Of a stretch of DNA of 64,000 nt, positions 26,301 through 41,300 are shown in pieces (within the stretch, counting starts at the first letter, position 1; each line of letters starts with the position of its first letter). Source of the stretch: Tachypleus tridentatus (lineage: Eukaryota > Arthropoda > Merostomata > Xiphosura > Limulidae); assembly GCF_004210375.1 (NCBI RefSeq), contig NC_134830.1, positions 5,456,001 through 5,520,000 on the forward strand, written 5' to 3'. Made by a program: the position numbers and the translations under genes. The notes under the pieces are model-generated. The model had not been told where the DNA came from. It did no database searches and worked only from the letters and a program-made list of their open reading frames with translations.

Positions 26301-29300
26301 CTTCTACGATATGTAAGCCTCCGACGCCACAGTAGCTGAAAAAGTCCCAAAACATCTTCTTCAAGGGATGTTTTACGAACTGATTGATGTGAGATTCTCG
26401 AAGTTTCTCACCTGGAGATCTGCGAACATGAAGACTTCTTTGACTCTGTACGAAGAAATGAGTCTCATCACTGAATAACACCTTCCTCCATTATTCTTGT
26501 GTCCAGTTCTTGTATTTCAGACCCCATTGATACCGTTTTTTCTTCATTGAGTTGATAAGAAGTTGTTTTTTTAACTGGTCTCCTTGCCCTTCTAACGCAG
26601 TTTCGAATGACGTAATATTCCTCAAAATTTCGTCATATATCCCAAAAATAGATCGACTGTACTGCAAAACACGCCTAATGACGCCGCCTGTGTCCAGCGA
26701 TCCTACATCGACCACCATGCTGAAAATATTGTAAAATGAGCATTTGTTTCAATTAATTTGCACAAGGGTGTAAGAACCCAATAGTCATTTGATTAGGAAA
26801 CATAAACCTTAAGCCACTTCAGGTGCAGTTAGACAGTCTGAGGAAGACTCCCAGTTGATAGTCTTTGGTTATTGTCCTAATTTTCAGAAATAACAGAAAA
26901 TTTTGTTCACAGGGCCACAGTCAATCTGGTTCTGCTATACCTTATCAAATCTGGTTCTGCTATACCTTATCAAATCTGGTTTGCTATACCTTATCAAATC
27001 TGGTTCTGCTATACCTTATCAAAGCCAACTGAAAACTGTACAGAAGAAGAACGGTGCTCTGGTCTCCATCAACAAAATTTTGGTTAGAAGTTTAGTGACC
27101 TCCTTTACATGTTTATGTCTGTCTGTCAGTCTGTAAATAGACTGAAAACACGTAAGAGAGGCTTACTATAACCAAAATGAGTGTAAAAAGAAAAACTTTA
27201 GACTGTTGTTTTATTATAGATACACCTCCTTCGTTTCGAGCCTAAACCTACGTCTAACTGAAGACTATTTACGATAAGACAACCACGAAAGAAATAACTG
27301 AAGAAATCCTTACTTCAAGCAAGGAGTGAACCATTGATAAAGAAGTATCATTGACATTAGGCAGGCCTCGGCATGGCCAGGTGATCAGGGCGCGAGACTC
27401 GCAGTCTGAAGGTCGCTGGTTCGAATCCCCGTCTCACAAAACATGCTCGCCATTACAGTCCTGGGGGCGTTGTAATGTGACAGTGAATCCCATTATTCAT
27501 TGGTAAAAGAGTAGCCCGACAGTTGACAGTGGCTGATGGTGTTTAGGTGCCTTTCCTCTAGTCTTTCACTGCTAAATTAGCCCTCGTTTAGCTATGGGCG
27601 ATATCCAAAACAAACAAACTCATGGGGCACTTAATGAAGAGTCATATTTTAGTTTCATGAGGAAACTATGACCATAGACCAGCGAGATATTAACATTGCT
27701 ATTCTATAGCAGTATCGCAGGTGAAAAAATGAATTAAAACCTAATCCAAAGAAAACCTAAAGAAAGGATCAACTTAAATCATCTTCCTCTTAGGATCTTG
27801 AATAGTGATTAGCCGTATTCAAACAAATAGCTACCTTGTGGTGGATATGGATATAACGTATTCCTTTACATTGAAAAGGCAAACCAGCTCATAAATAATA
27901 AAAAAATGCTCGTTTTTCGGAACAAAGTGTTTAACACGAAGAAGAAATTTTAAGACACACACTGGTGACCAAAATCTTAAGGCCAATAAACACAAAGAAA
28001 AAATATGCATTTTGCATTGTTAGACTCATCCACTTGTTTGAGTACAGCTTCGAAAGATGAAAATAAGAAAAGGGAAAAAAACAAAACAAAAACATTTTAA
28101 CATTTAATAGGGAAAATGTGAACACTATAAAATTAGCCTAAATACCAGTTTGTCAAAAGTTTAAGACCATACTGAAACGAAGCGTTAATCGGTAAACACG
28201 TAACGAAATTTAGTCATTTGTGCTCAAGCATTAGCGTTGTCAACATCTCCCACTGACATCTCCTGTGTTACATTGGGTAAAAACATGACAAAGGCTAAAA
28301 AGATGACAGAGTTTGAACGTGGCAGAATTGTCGAGCTGCAAAACCAAGGTCTCTCTCAACGTGTCATCGCTGGTGAGATTGGGCGTAGTAAAACTGCTGT
28401 TGCAAATTTCTTAAAAGACCCTGAGGGATACGGAACGAGAATTTCAAGACACCAGCCGATCGTCGAACCAGATTAAGGCCCTTACGGATACAGAATGCAG
28501 CTCAAAAACAATAAGACGGCATCTGCGAGAGAAAGGCTTTAAAAACTGTAAACGTCTTCAAAGGTCACGCCTCCTTCCACACCACGAAACAGCTCGATTA
28601 AACTTTGCTGAGAAGCACCAAACATGGGATGTAGAAAAGTGGAAGAAGGTGTTGTTCTCTGATGAGAAAAAATTTAACCTGAATGGTCCAGATGGCTTCC
28701 AACGTTACTGGCACGATAAGGATATCCCACCGGAGACATTTTCTACACGACACAGTGGTGGAGGCTCCACATGGAACAATGGAGCTTCAGGTTATACAGG
28801 GGCGTTAAACAGCAGCTGGCTACATTGGCATGTTGGAGAGCATCCTTATTGACTGAAGGCCCTCGCTCGTGTGGAAATGACTGGATCTTTCAGCAGGACA
28901 ACGCTGCAATCCACAATTCTGGATGGTCCAAAAGAATCACGTTATTCGCCCGAACTGAACCCTACTGAAAATGTTTGGGGGTAGATGACAAGGGAAGTCT
29001 ATAGAAATGGACGTCAATTCCAAACGGTGCATGATCTTGGTGAAGCCATCTTCACCACTTGTAATAACATTCCAGCCAGCCTTCTGCAAACACTTATATC
29101 GACCATGCCAAAGCGAATGTTTGAAGTTATTCGCAATGAGAGTCGTGCAACTAATTACTGAGACCTATTGTTGGATATTTCTTACCCTGTTTAGAACTTC
29201 TTTTTGGTATGGTCTTAAACTTATGACCAGCTAGTATTTAGTCTAATTTCATAGTGTTCACATTTTACCTATTAAACGCTAAAAAAGTTTATTTTTATTT

Positions 29301-32300
29301 TCCCTTTTCTTATTTTCATCTTTCGAAGCTCTACTCAAATAAGTGGTTGAGTCTAACAACGCAAAATGCATATTTTTTCTTTATGTTCATTGGCCTTAAG
29401 ATTTCGGCCAGCAGTGTATTTGTGTAATTAATTAATTGATAGAAAGAATATTGTTCTATGATTGGTCAATTGCCACTGAACTTACGATAAAAGAAATGAG
29501 TAAGAAGTTAATGATTGTCAAACTTTTAAAATTATTTTAGTAATTTCAGAATGCAAGATGACTCAGAAGTTCATGGACTCTATCAACAAAATAATCAACC
29601 AAGTAAAGCTGAATGGTCACCAACTAGCCAGACCTAAGACGACTGGTATCTTATTATTCATTATTTCAAAATCAAGTAAACTCTCCTTGTCCTAATTCGA
29701 CATAAATTGTAACCATGTCAGAACTCAATAATGTCGAGAATGTTCCCACATGCCTCAGTTAAATACCGCGGATTCATACTTGATAAACACCTGGGAGACA
29801 GCTGACAGCTTTTTGATAAAATGTTCCATTCCGATTTCACTTATTGGGGCTTAAAGCCACCGCTTATCTTATAACTCCATAAAGATTCCATCGACCTCAC
29901 CTAACATATGGCCACACTAATTAAAGTGTATCTCCATAACGACTATATTCGGCCTCGTCTAACATATGGCCACACTGCTTGGAGTGTATTCCCATAAAGA
30001 CTTCATTCGACCTCATCTAACATATGGCCACAGTGTTTAAAGTGTATCCCCATAAAGACTTCATTCGACCTCATCTAACATATGGCCTCTCTGCTTGGAG
30101 TGTATTCTCCTTGGAGACTTCCCTCGACCTCGTCTAACATATGGCCCCACTGTTTGGAGTGTATCTCACTAAAGACTTTACTCGATCTCGTCAAATATAT
30201 GGCCACACTGCTTGGAGTGTATCTCCATAAAGACTTCATTCTGCCTTATCAAACATATGGACACACTATTTGGAGTGTATCTCCGACAGACTTCATTCAG
30301 CCTTGTCAAACATATGGACATTCTGCGTGGAGTATATCCATTTGAAGCCTTCAGTAGACCTCGTCTAACATATGGCCACACTGTTTGGAGTGTATCTCCA
30401 TATAGACTTCATTCGGCCTTGTCAAGCATATGACTACAACGCTTGGAGATCTCTTCTACTGCAGCAGACTACAGATCCTGCAGCGTTGTGTATTCCAGAT
30501 AGGAACACTCCAACTACCTATTTCAGATAAAAAAATTCTGATCCAATATTATCCACAGACTCTGGTGCTTTTTCGCGATAATCGACCTCAGTTTGTTTGT
30601 TGCTGTTTCTGTATCCAAACTTCATGTTTGGAGACATTCTCTCCTTTTCGGTTTCAATCTGTAGATGTTGTTACAACAAACAGAACATTTGTTACACCAT
30701 TACGTCATGTTCTAGCCGTTAGGTGACGCTGATCATGAAGATACTTCAATGCTGATTTGCTGTTCTTATTGTTGGCTTTTGACGCAAGATTTCGCGGGAA
30801 AAATAACGTAAGAAGATAGAATGAATAAAAAGAAGAAACAGACATGAATGGACTACAAACATACAGCTGTAATGAAATACCTTTCGTCTCCTAAGCACCT
30901 ATTATCATATCACATAATTAAAGAGTAACACTCCTGTGACTGTCAAACACTTGGCTGGAATGAAATAACGTCTTCAAAAATAATAACAACCAAAAAAACT
31001 TACCAGTTAAACATAGAGACAATGAAACCTAACCAGCTAAACATAGAGCCCATGAAACCTTACCACCTAAACATAGAGCCAATGAAACCTAACCAGCTAA
31101 ACATAGAGCCCATGAAACCTAACCAGCTAAACATAGAGCCCATGAAACCTAACCAGCTAAACATAGAGCCCATGAAACCTTACCAACTAAACATAGAGCC
31201 CATGAAACTTTACCAGCTAAACATAGAGCTCATGAAACCTAACCAGCTAAACATAGAGCCCATGAAACCTTACAAGCTAAACATAGAGCCCATGAAACCT
31301 TACCAGCTAAACACAGAGCCCATAAAACCTTACCAGCTAAACATAGAGCCCATGAAACTTTACCAGCTAAACATAGAGCCCATGAAACATAGCCACCTAA
31401 ACATAGAGCCCATGAAACTTTACCAGCTAAATATAGAGCCCATGAAACCTTACCAGTTAAACATAGAGCCCATGAAACCTTACCAGCTAAACATAGAGTC
31501 CATGAAACCTTGCCAGCTAAACATAGAGCCCAATACATGATGTTACGTGTTATAGAAAACTGGAAAATAATTGGTTTATATTTTTATTTTGTTCATCAGT
31601 TCTTACAGGTTGTATGTTTAATACGTGAGAAATAATATTTGTTTTAAAGCAGTTATGTAATACAAAGATATATATATATATATATATTTAAATCGATTTG
31701 TTATATTGAACATAATAATAATAAACGTAAAATAACTTGTCGTGTCTTGTTTCTACCTTTTGTTTTTCGAATCCTACTCTGGAATCCCTTTACTTGGTTC
31801 AATATTTAATAGGAAGAATTTTTACTGAAAACCAACCCGAAATAGCACGAAAGTCCTTTGGGCTAACAAGTATTTTGTGATCCTCGCGGGTAGTGACGAA
31901 ATCAAAGACACCTAAAAACACTGAACTGTAGACTATCTTGGAAATGACTCATCATTCAAAGAAATTAGTGGTTGTCCATTGACCAGCCGCTGATTCCTTT
32001 CAACACACACACAAAGAAGCAACATCCAAAGTGAATATCGTAATACCATAGACATAGGTAACATGTAAGTTCAAGGACTTTGACGTCTGAGTCATTAATG
32101 CTACTATGTTACGTCATCTTATCTGACGTTTCAGGATTAGTTGTAGCTGGTTGCTACATTTTGTGACCCCAAAATTAGAAAAGCGTTTCTGGGACAATAG
32201 AGCGTGAATCACGAATTGTCGGACTGGCCGTTCAGGAATCATATGACGGGCCACGCTCGACCTTTTGAAATAATAGAAACTAGAAAGAACGTGACAGTTT

Positions 32301-35300
32301 CACACAGTGAATGTTTGTCAGATTTCATTACGTCATAGAAATATAAGTGCAATAACACACTAAAAATATTATAACTTTTGAATAAATCCAAAGTACTGTG
32401 CAAATGGTTATATAAAACAAAAGCTATGACAAGACAAAAGAGATAAACCTAAGTTTACTTTAAAGTTAGGGTAAGGCAAAACAGAAGAAACTCAAGTTTA
32501 TGTGATGTATAATATGAAAACAGATTGATACAAACAACAAGAAAGAATAAAACGTGCATTTCACGTTATCAGTCTTCAGTTGAGAGTTAAATAGATGTTT
32601 GTGCGCCCTGAAAAACAAAGAAAATGGACTAATGAAGAATATAGGAATGTAAGTTGTTCCTTAGAGAGGTATCTCAGGTAAAAATCAACCCACCTAGCAA
32701 CGTAACTTCTTTATAAGGCGCAATATCGGAAGACAACAGCTAACTGGAAGATAACGAACGTTCGTACCACACTAAAGTTTGTAATTAACGCTAACAGAAA
32801 GAGACTGGATGAGGGTGTATCGAAACACAATTAACACAAATAGATTCAAAATAGTTTGTTTTTTAATAGTATTTACTTGTCTTGAAGTTCTTTATCAAAC
32901 ATCTGAAAGGAAGTAAACAGGTGTATCCGTCCAATAAGAGAGTTCTTCAGTCTCTTTGAGATGTTATATTCAAAGTATATAACGTGTTAAACATACTCCA
33001 TCCACTCTATTCAGTGTAAATAGTATTATACATACTCTATCTACTGTATTCAGTGTAAATAATGTTATATATACTCTATCTACTGTATTCAGTGTAAATA
33101 ATGTTATACATACTCTATCTACTTTATTAAGTGTAAATAATGTTATACATACTCTATCTACTGTATTCTGTGTAAAAAATGTAGTGAACATACTCTATCT
33201 ACTGTATTCAGTGTAAATAATGTGGTAAACATACTCTATCTACTGTATTCAGTGTAGATAATGTGGTAAACATACTCTATCTACTGTATTCAGTGTAGAT
33301 AATGTTATACATACTTTATCTACTGTATTCAGTGTAAATAATGTTATACATACTCCATCTACTGTATTCAGTGTAAATAATGTTATACATACTCCATCTA
33401 CTGTATTCAGTGTAAATAATGTTATACATACTTTATCTACTGTATTCAGTGTAAATAATGTGTTAAACATTGTCTATCTAATGTATTCAGTGTAAATAAT
33501 GTGTTAAACATTGTCTATCTACTGTATTCAGTGTAAATAATGTGTTAAACATTGTCTATCTACTGTATTCAGTGTAAATAATGTGTTAAACATACTCTAT
33601 CTACTGTATTCAGTGTAAATAATGTTAAACAAGTATATGGTGTAAAACATTACATACTTTAAATTTAGTAGACAGAGTATATGTGAGACATTTTTACTGT
33701 GAATACAGCGGATAAAGGATGTTTTACAGATTATTTACACTGAGTATAGTAGATAGATTATGTAAAATATACTTTATGTGTTATATTCGAATTCGACTAG
33801 GCCTTTTTGTTCAATAACAGGGCTCTTCAGGCCAGCTGGTATTCAAAGACATTCACGTTGATTGTTTTACTTAGCTCGTGGGGGGAAGTAGACTTCTTTA
33901 AAATTTGAATGACAATTCAAATTACTGGCATGTTTTCTCATGGAATGTATCACTAAAAATGGTACATTTTGATCGTATCGGAGGCTATTTTTATGAAACG
34001 TGTTTGATACACACATATTTTGAATTTAGGAGGCGCTTTCATTCTCATCAAACCTTTGTCTTTCTGCGAACTCTCGTGTAGTTAGTAAGTTTGGATTAAT
34101 TCATTGCGGATTTAGTAAAAAAATGTTGAAACTTGTATGTTAAGTTTATGTTCAGAAGCTTTTTAACGTTTCAAGATAACGGTGAAAGAAAGAAAACAAT
34201 GTAAGTTTTAATACAAACTTTTGAGCAGCAGTTTTTGATACCTGTGAATCATACCGTTGTTTCACATAAACTGGATTAATAGTAGCCATTAGCAGTATAA
34301 AAATATCTGGAAAATAAATGAAAAATAACGTCTTGTTTACAGTATTGTTTCTGAAGTCATTAACAAGTTAATACTGTATAAATACTGTATAAGTGAAGAG
34401 AATAACTAATTTTAAATGTACAACGTGTTAGCGGTACAGTCGTGTTTATTGGTTAGGCCTACAAATAATGTACAGTGTAGGGACGGTGTCCACTTTCATT
34501 TAGAATGTTAAAATCGCAACAACAATTTCTTTTTTTCTTTCTTTCTGTATATATGAAAGAGGAAAGCAAGGAAAGTAAAGCATATTGGAGCCCAAATCTC
34601 TGATCAGTTTGTAAAATAAATACTGTTTTTAATTAGAAATTTATAACCTGAGTTGTAAGAACATTGTGAAGTAACTAGATTAACTTGAATTAAATAAATA
34701 TCACTGAATGAAAGGTAAAACGAAACCCAAGGTAACACATTGATTTAGAGCGTACACAGTCTTGGTTTTGGATTTGGTGTTCTTAAAAAGTATTAGATTT
34801 ATCACTAATATAATCAGATATAAAAACAACACATTAATTTAGCGCTTTTACAGCATTGTCTTTGTTTTGATGTTATTAAAACTGTTTTCCCGTTTCTTTG
34901 TTTTACGCACGTTGAAATGGTAAGCAGCTTTCATTAGCCTCACTGTGAAGATTTAAAAAAAAACCTTTTAATTTGACCAAGTTACCTGCCTTGTTCTGTA
35001 CAAGAAGAAATGAAACGTATGAAGATATTTATGAGTTAAGAAATCTCCTGTTAACAAAACACGATCTCCAAATGTTGTATGAGATGAAAGTAAATCATCT
35101 TTTCATAAAACGTATACACAAATTAGGCCTAGCTACGACGCTTTTCAATAACTTTCAAATAATTTAATTACACCGTTTGAAGTGAGTTCGGTATCAAATC
35201 TCAATACTTAGAAGTAAACACATTAGTTTGTGTTTTCAATAATTCTGTTACGCTCATTAAATTTATTGTGTATGTTATTTTTGATTTGGGATATATTCTT

Positions 35301-38300
35301 TAACGTTACACTACAACATTGAGTCTATATGTAAAAACAGCTGGTATAGATAGAGAAAGCACTATGTAGAGAGGCGAACAATGTTTCGACCTTCTTCGGT
35401 CATCATCAGGTTCACAAATAAAGAAAGAGGTAACTGACCGTATATTTGAAAGGGGTTGTGCAGTTGAGTGTAGGAATGTAGAGGGCGTGCTTAGATGTTT
35501 GATTATATTTATTAATATAGGTATAAAAGTATTCCTTTGTATTGGTTTATATTGGGCTTGAGTTGTTGTATCAGTAACGCTTCATTAAGTTTGCGAACGT
35601 TTATGTTTGTTTCTTTATTTAGTATTTGGGTGTTTTCTATGGTTATGTTGTGTTTATTTGATTAGCAGTGTTCGAAAACGTGACTTTTTGTGTTCTTTGA
35701 ATCTGGTTTCCATTTTTCTACTTGTTTCTCCAATATAGAAGTCGTGGCATATCACATTGTATTTTATAAATAATGTTGGTGTGGTGTTTGTCAGTGTAGT
35801 TTTTACATAGTATAGACCTCAGTTTTGTGCCGGGTTTTTGAATAAATTTGGTATCAACTGGAATGTCATATTTTGTTGCTAATTTTTGCCAAATGTTGGT
35901 TATTTGTTTGCTGATGTCAGGAATATATGGTATACAGCAGTATATGGTTGCGTGATTTTTTGATTCGTGAGATATATTTACTTTTGTTGGTTGATTTTGC
36001 TTTCTGTTTAGGTGTGTGCGTATAATGTTTTCTACGGTTTGTGGAGGAAACTTATTGATGTTGATGAAGTATTGTTTTATTTTGTCTAATTCATCGTTAA
36101 TTTTATCTGGTGAGTATGGTTTTATGGCTATATTTATTTGATTTCTTAGTATGTTGAGTTTTTGTTTTGTTTCATGTGCTGAGTCCCAAGGAATGTATAG
36201 TCCAGTATGGGTGATTTTTCGGTGGATTTCTGTTTTAAATTGTGTATCGGTTCTTGTAATTTTGATGTTAAGAAATAATATTTGATTGCTTTCTTCCTGT
36301 TCACATGTGAAGTTAATGTTGGGATGTACAGAGTTAATGTGATAGAAAAAATTAAGTGAGTGTTCTGTAGATGTGAATCCCGCAATCGTGTCGTCTACAT
36401 ATCTGTACCAGTATAGTGGTGGATGTAATGCTGTGTTAATTGCAACCAACAGAAAGAAAACAACTTCGACAATTCTATTGACATCCAACAGCCAAACTTC
36501 CCAGGAAAAATTGAAAATTTATATTTTCCAGAAACACCTAAAACATCTTAAACAATTTTTTCAAAGACTTTTCTCACAAAACCATCAACATAATCTCACA
36601 AAACAGAAAACCAAAAAAATAAATATATTTCATAATTACGTGCTTGTCTGAAAGCCGTCTGACTGAAGAACTGTCGAAAATAATCGAATCTTTGTCTTTC
36701 GAATGTTTTATAGGTTTTTGTTTTCCTATAAATACAACCGGATTTACAAACCGTATTACAGTAGTGTTGGAAGGAGGGTAAACGCTTGATTAGACATAAA
36801 TATTTTGTAATAAGAGAATGAAATTATATGGAGCTGCTAAAAACAGTTCAACCGAGGTTGGTCTGGGGGAGCATGTCCCCAGAAAATAATATAATTTACA
36901 GTTGCTATATCAATCAAATATGAAAAACTGTGGATTAACAATCCTATCAGTGATTTAGGTAGGATTAAAAACTGTACAGGATTAATAATACTATCAGTGA
37001 TTTAAGTAGGATTAAAAACTGTACAGGATTAATAATACTATCAGTGGCTTAAGTAGGATTAAAAACTGTACAGGATTAATAATACTATTAGTGATTTAAG
37101 TAGGATTAAAAACTGTACAGGATTAATAATACAATCAGTGATTTAAGTAGGATTAAAAACTGTATAGGATTAATAATACAATCAGTGATTTAAGTAGGAT
37201 TAAAATTGTACATGATTAATACTACTATCAGTGACTTAAGTAGGATTAAAAACTGTACAGGATTAATAATACTATCAGTGATTTAAGTAGGATTAAAAAC
37301 TGTACAGGATTAATAATACAATCAGTGATTTAAGTAGGATTAAAAACTGTATAGGATCAATAATACTATTAGTGATTTAAGTAGGATTAAAAACTGTACA
37401 GGATTAATAATACTATCAGTGATTTAAGTAGGATTAAAAACTGCACAGGATTAATAATACTATCAGTAATTTAAGTAGGATTACAACTGTACAGGATTAA
37501 TAATACTATCAGTGATTTAAGTAGGATTAAAAACTGTACAGGATTAATAATAATATCAGTGATTTAAGTAGGATTAAAAACTGTACAGGATTAATAATAC
37601 TATTAGTGATTTAAGTAAGATTAAAATCTGTACAGGATTAAAAATACAATCAGTGATTAAAGTAGGATTAAAACTGCACAGGATTAATAATACAATCAGT
37701 GATTTAAGTAGGATTAAAAACTGTACAGGATTAATAATAATATCAGTGATTTAAGTAGGATTAAAACTGTACAGGATTAATAATACTATTAGTGATTTAA
37801 GTAAGATTAAAAACTGTACAGGATTAAAAATACAATCAGTGATTTAAGTAGGATTAAAACTGTACAGGATTAATTATACAATCAGTGATTTAAGTAGGAT
37901 TAAAAACTGTACAGGATTAATAATACAATCAGTGATTTAAGTAGGATTAAAAACAGTAGAGGATTAATAATACTATCAGTGATGTAAGTAGGATTAAAAA
38001 CTGTACAGGATTAATAATACTATCAGTGACTTAAGTAGGATTAAAACTGTACAGGATTAATAATACAATCAGTGATTTAAGTAGGATTAAAACTGTACAG
38101 GATTAATAATACTATGAGTGATGTAAGTAGGATTAAAACTGTACAGGATTAATAATACTATCAGTGATGTAAGTAGGATTAAAACTGTACAGGATTAATA
38201 ATACTATCAGTGATGTAAGTAGGATTAAAAACTGTACATGATTAATAATACTATCAGTGATTTAAGTAGGATTAAAACTGTACAGGATTAATAATACAAT

Positions 38301-41300
38301 CAGTGACTTAAGTAGGGTTAAAACTGTACAGGATTAATAATACTATGAGTGATGTAAGTAGGATTAAAACTGTACAGGATTAATAATACTATCAGTGATG
38401 TAAGTAGGATTAAAAACTGTACATGATTAATAATACTATCAGTGATGTAAGTAGGATTAAAAACTGTACATGATTAATAATACTATCAGTGATTTAAGTA
38501 GGATTAAAACTGTACAGGATTAATAATACTATCAGTGATTTAAGTAGGATTAAAACTGTACAGGATTAATAATACTATCAGTGATTTAAGTAGGATTAAA
38601 ACTGTACAGGATTAATAATACTATCAGTGATTTAAGTAGGATAAAACTGTACAGGATTAATAATACTATCAGTGATTTAAGTAGGATTAAAACTGTGTAC
38701 AGTGATTAGGATTAAAACTGTACAGGATTAATAATATCAGTGATTTAAGTAGGATTAAAACTGTACAGGATTAATAATACTATCAGTGATTTAAGTAGGA
38801 TTAAAACTGTACAGGATTAATAATACAATCAGTGATTTAAGTAGGATTAAAACTGTACAGGATTAATAATACAATCAGTGATTTAAGTAGGATTAAAAAC
38901 TGTACAGGATTAATAATACTATCAGTGATTTAAGTAGGATTAAAACTGTACAGGATTAATAATACTATCAGTGATTTAAGTAGGATTAAAACTGTACAGG
39001 ATTAATAATACTATCAGTGATTTAAGTAGGATTAAAACTGTACAGGATTAATAATAGTGATTTAAGTAGGATTGATTAATAATACAATCAGTGATTTAAG
39101 TAGGATTAAAACTGTACAGGATTAATAATACTATCAGTGATTTAAGTAGGATTAAAACTGTACAGGATTAATAATACTATCAGTGATGTAAGTAGGATTA
39201 AAACTGTACAGGATTAATAATACTATCAGTGATTTTAAGTAGGATTAAAACTGTACAGGATTAATAATACTATCAGTGATTTAAGTAGGATTAAAACTGT
39301 ACAGGATTAATAATACTATCAGTGATTTAAGTAGGATTAAAACTGTACAGGATTAATAATACTATCAGTGATTTAAGTAGGATTAAAACTGTACAGGATT
39401 AATAATACTATCAGTGATTTAAGTAGGATTAAAACTGTACAGGATTAATAATACTATCAGTGATTTAAGTAGGATTAAAACTGTACAGGATTAATAATAC
39501 TATCAGTGATTTAAGTAGGATTAAAACTGTACAGGATTAATAATACTATCAGTGATTTAAGTAGGATTAAAAAACTGTACAGGATTAATAATAAAATCAG
39601 TGATTTAAGTAGGATTAAAACTGTACAGGATTAATAATACTATCAGTGATTTAAGTAGGATTAAAACTGTACAGGATTAATAATACTATCAGTGATTTAA
39701 GTAGGATTAAAACTGTACAGGATTAATAATACTATCAGTGATTTAAGTAGGATTAAAACTGTACAGGATTAATAATACTATCAGTGATTTAAGTAGGATT
39801 AAAACTGTACAGGATTAATAATACTATCAGTGATTTAAGTAGGATTAAAACTGTACAGGATTAATAATACTATCAGTGATTTAAGTAGGATTAAAACTGT
39901 ACAGGATTAATAATACTATCAGTGATTTAAGTAGGATTAAAACTGTACAGGATTAATAATACTATCAGTGATTTAAGTAGGATTAAAACTGTACAGGATT
40001 AATAATACTATAGTGATTTAAGTAGGATTAAAACTGTACAGGATTAATAATACTATCAGTGATTTAAGTAGGATTAAAACTGTACAGGATTAATAATACT
40101 ATCAGTGATTTAAGTAGGATTAGGAAAAACTGTACAGGATTAATAATACTATCAGTGATTTAAGTAGGATTAAAACTGTACAGGATTAATAATACTATCA
40201 GTGATTTAAGTAGGATTAAAACTGTACAGGATTAATAATACTATCAGTGATTTAAGTAGGATTAAAACTGTACAGGATTAATAATACTATCAGTGATGTA
40301 AGTAGGATTAAAACTGTACAGGATTAATAATACTATCAGTGATTTAAGTAGGATTAAAACTGTACAGTAGTGGAGTTTAAAACTGTACAGGATTAATAAT
40401 ACTATCAGTGATTTAAGTAGGATTAAAACTGTACAGGATTAATAATACTATCAGTGATTTAAGTAGGATTAAAACTGTACAGGATTAATAATACTATCAG
40501 TGATTTAAGTAGGATTAAAACTGTACAGGATTAATAATACTATCAGTGATTTAAGTAGGATTAAAACTGTACAGGATTAATAATACTATCAGTGATTTAA
40601 GTAGGATTAAAACTGTACAGGATTAATAATACTATCAGTGATTTAAGTAGGATTAAAACTGTACAGGATTAATAATACTATCAGTGATTTAAGTAGGATT
40701 AAAACTGTACAGGATTAATAATACTATCAGTGATTTAAGTAGGATTAAAACTGTACAGGATTAATAATACTATCAGTGATTTAAGTAGGATTAAAACTGT
40801 ACAGGATTCAGTGATAATAAAACTGTACTAATCAGTGATTTAAGTAGGATTAAAACTGTACAGGATTAATAATACTATCAGTGATTTAAGTAGGATTAAA
40901 ACTGTACAGGATTAATAATACTATCAGTGATTTAAGTAGGATTAAAACTGTACAGGATTAATAATACTATCAGTGATTTAAGTAGGATTAAAACTGTACA
41001 GGATTAATAATACTATCAGTGATTTAAGTAGGATTAAAACTGTACAGGATTAATAATACTATCAGTGATTTAAGTAGGATTAAAACTGTACAGGATTAAT
41101 AATACTATCAGTGATTTAAGTAGGATTAAAACTGTACAGGATTAATAATACTATCAGTGATTTAAGTAGGATTAAAACTGTACAGGATTAATAATACTAT
41201 CAGTGATTTAAGTAGGATTAAAACTGTACAGGATTAATAATACTATCAGTGATTTAAGTAGGATTAAAACTGTACAGGATTAATAATACTATCAGTGATT

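Noticed and set aside
31022-31540. 172-codon repeat protein (MKPNQLNIEP units)
   Set aside because: Translation of the 30 bp minisatellite; the opposite strand is open too.
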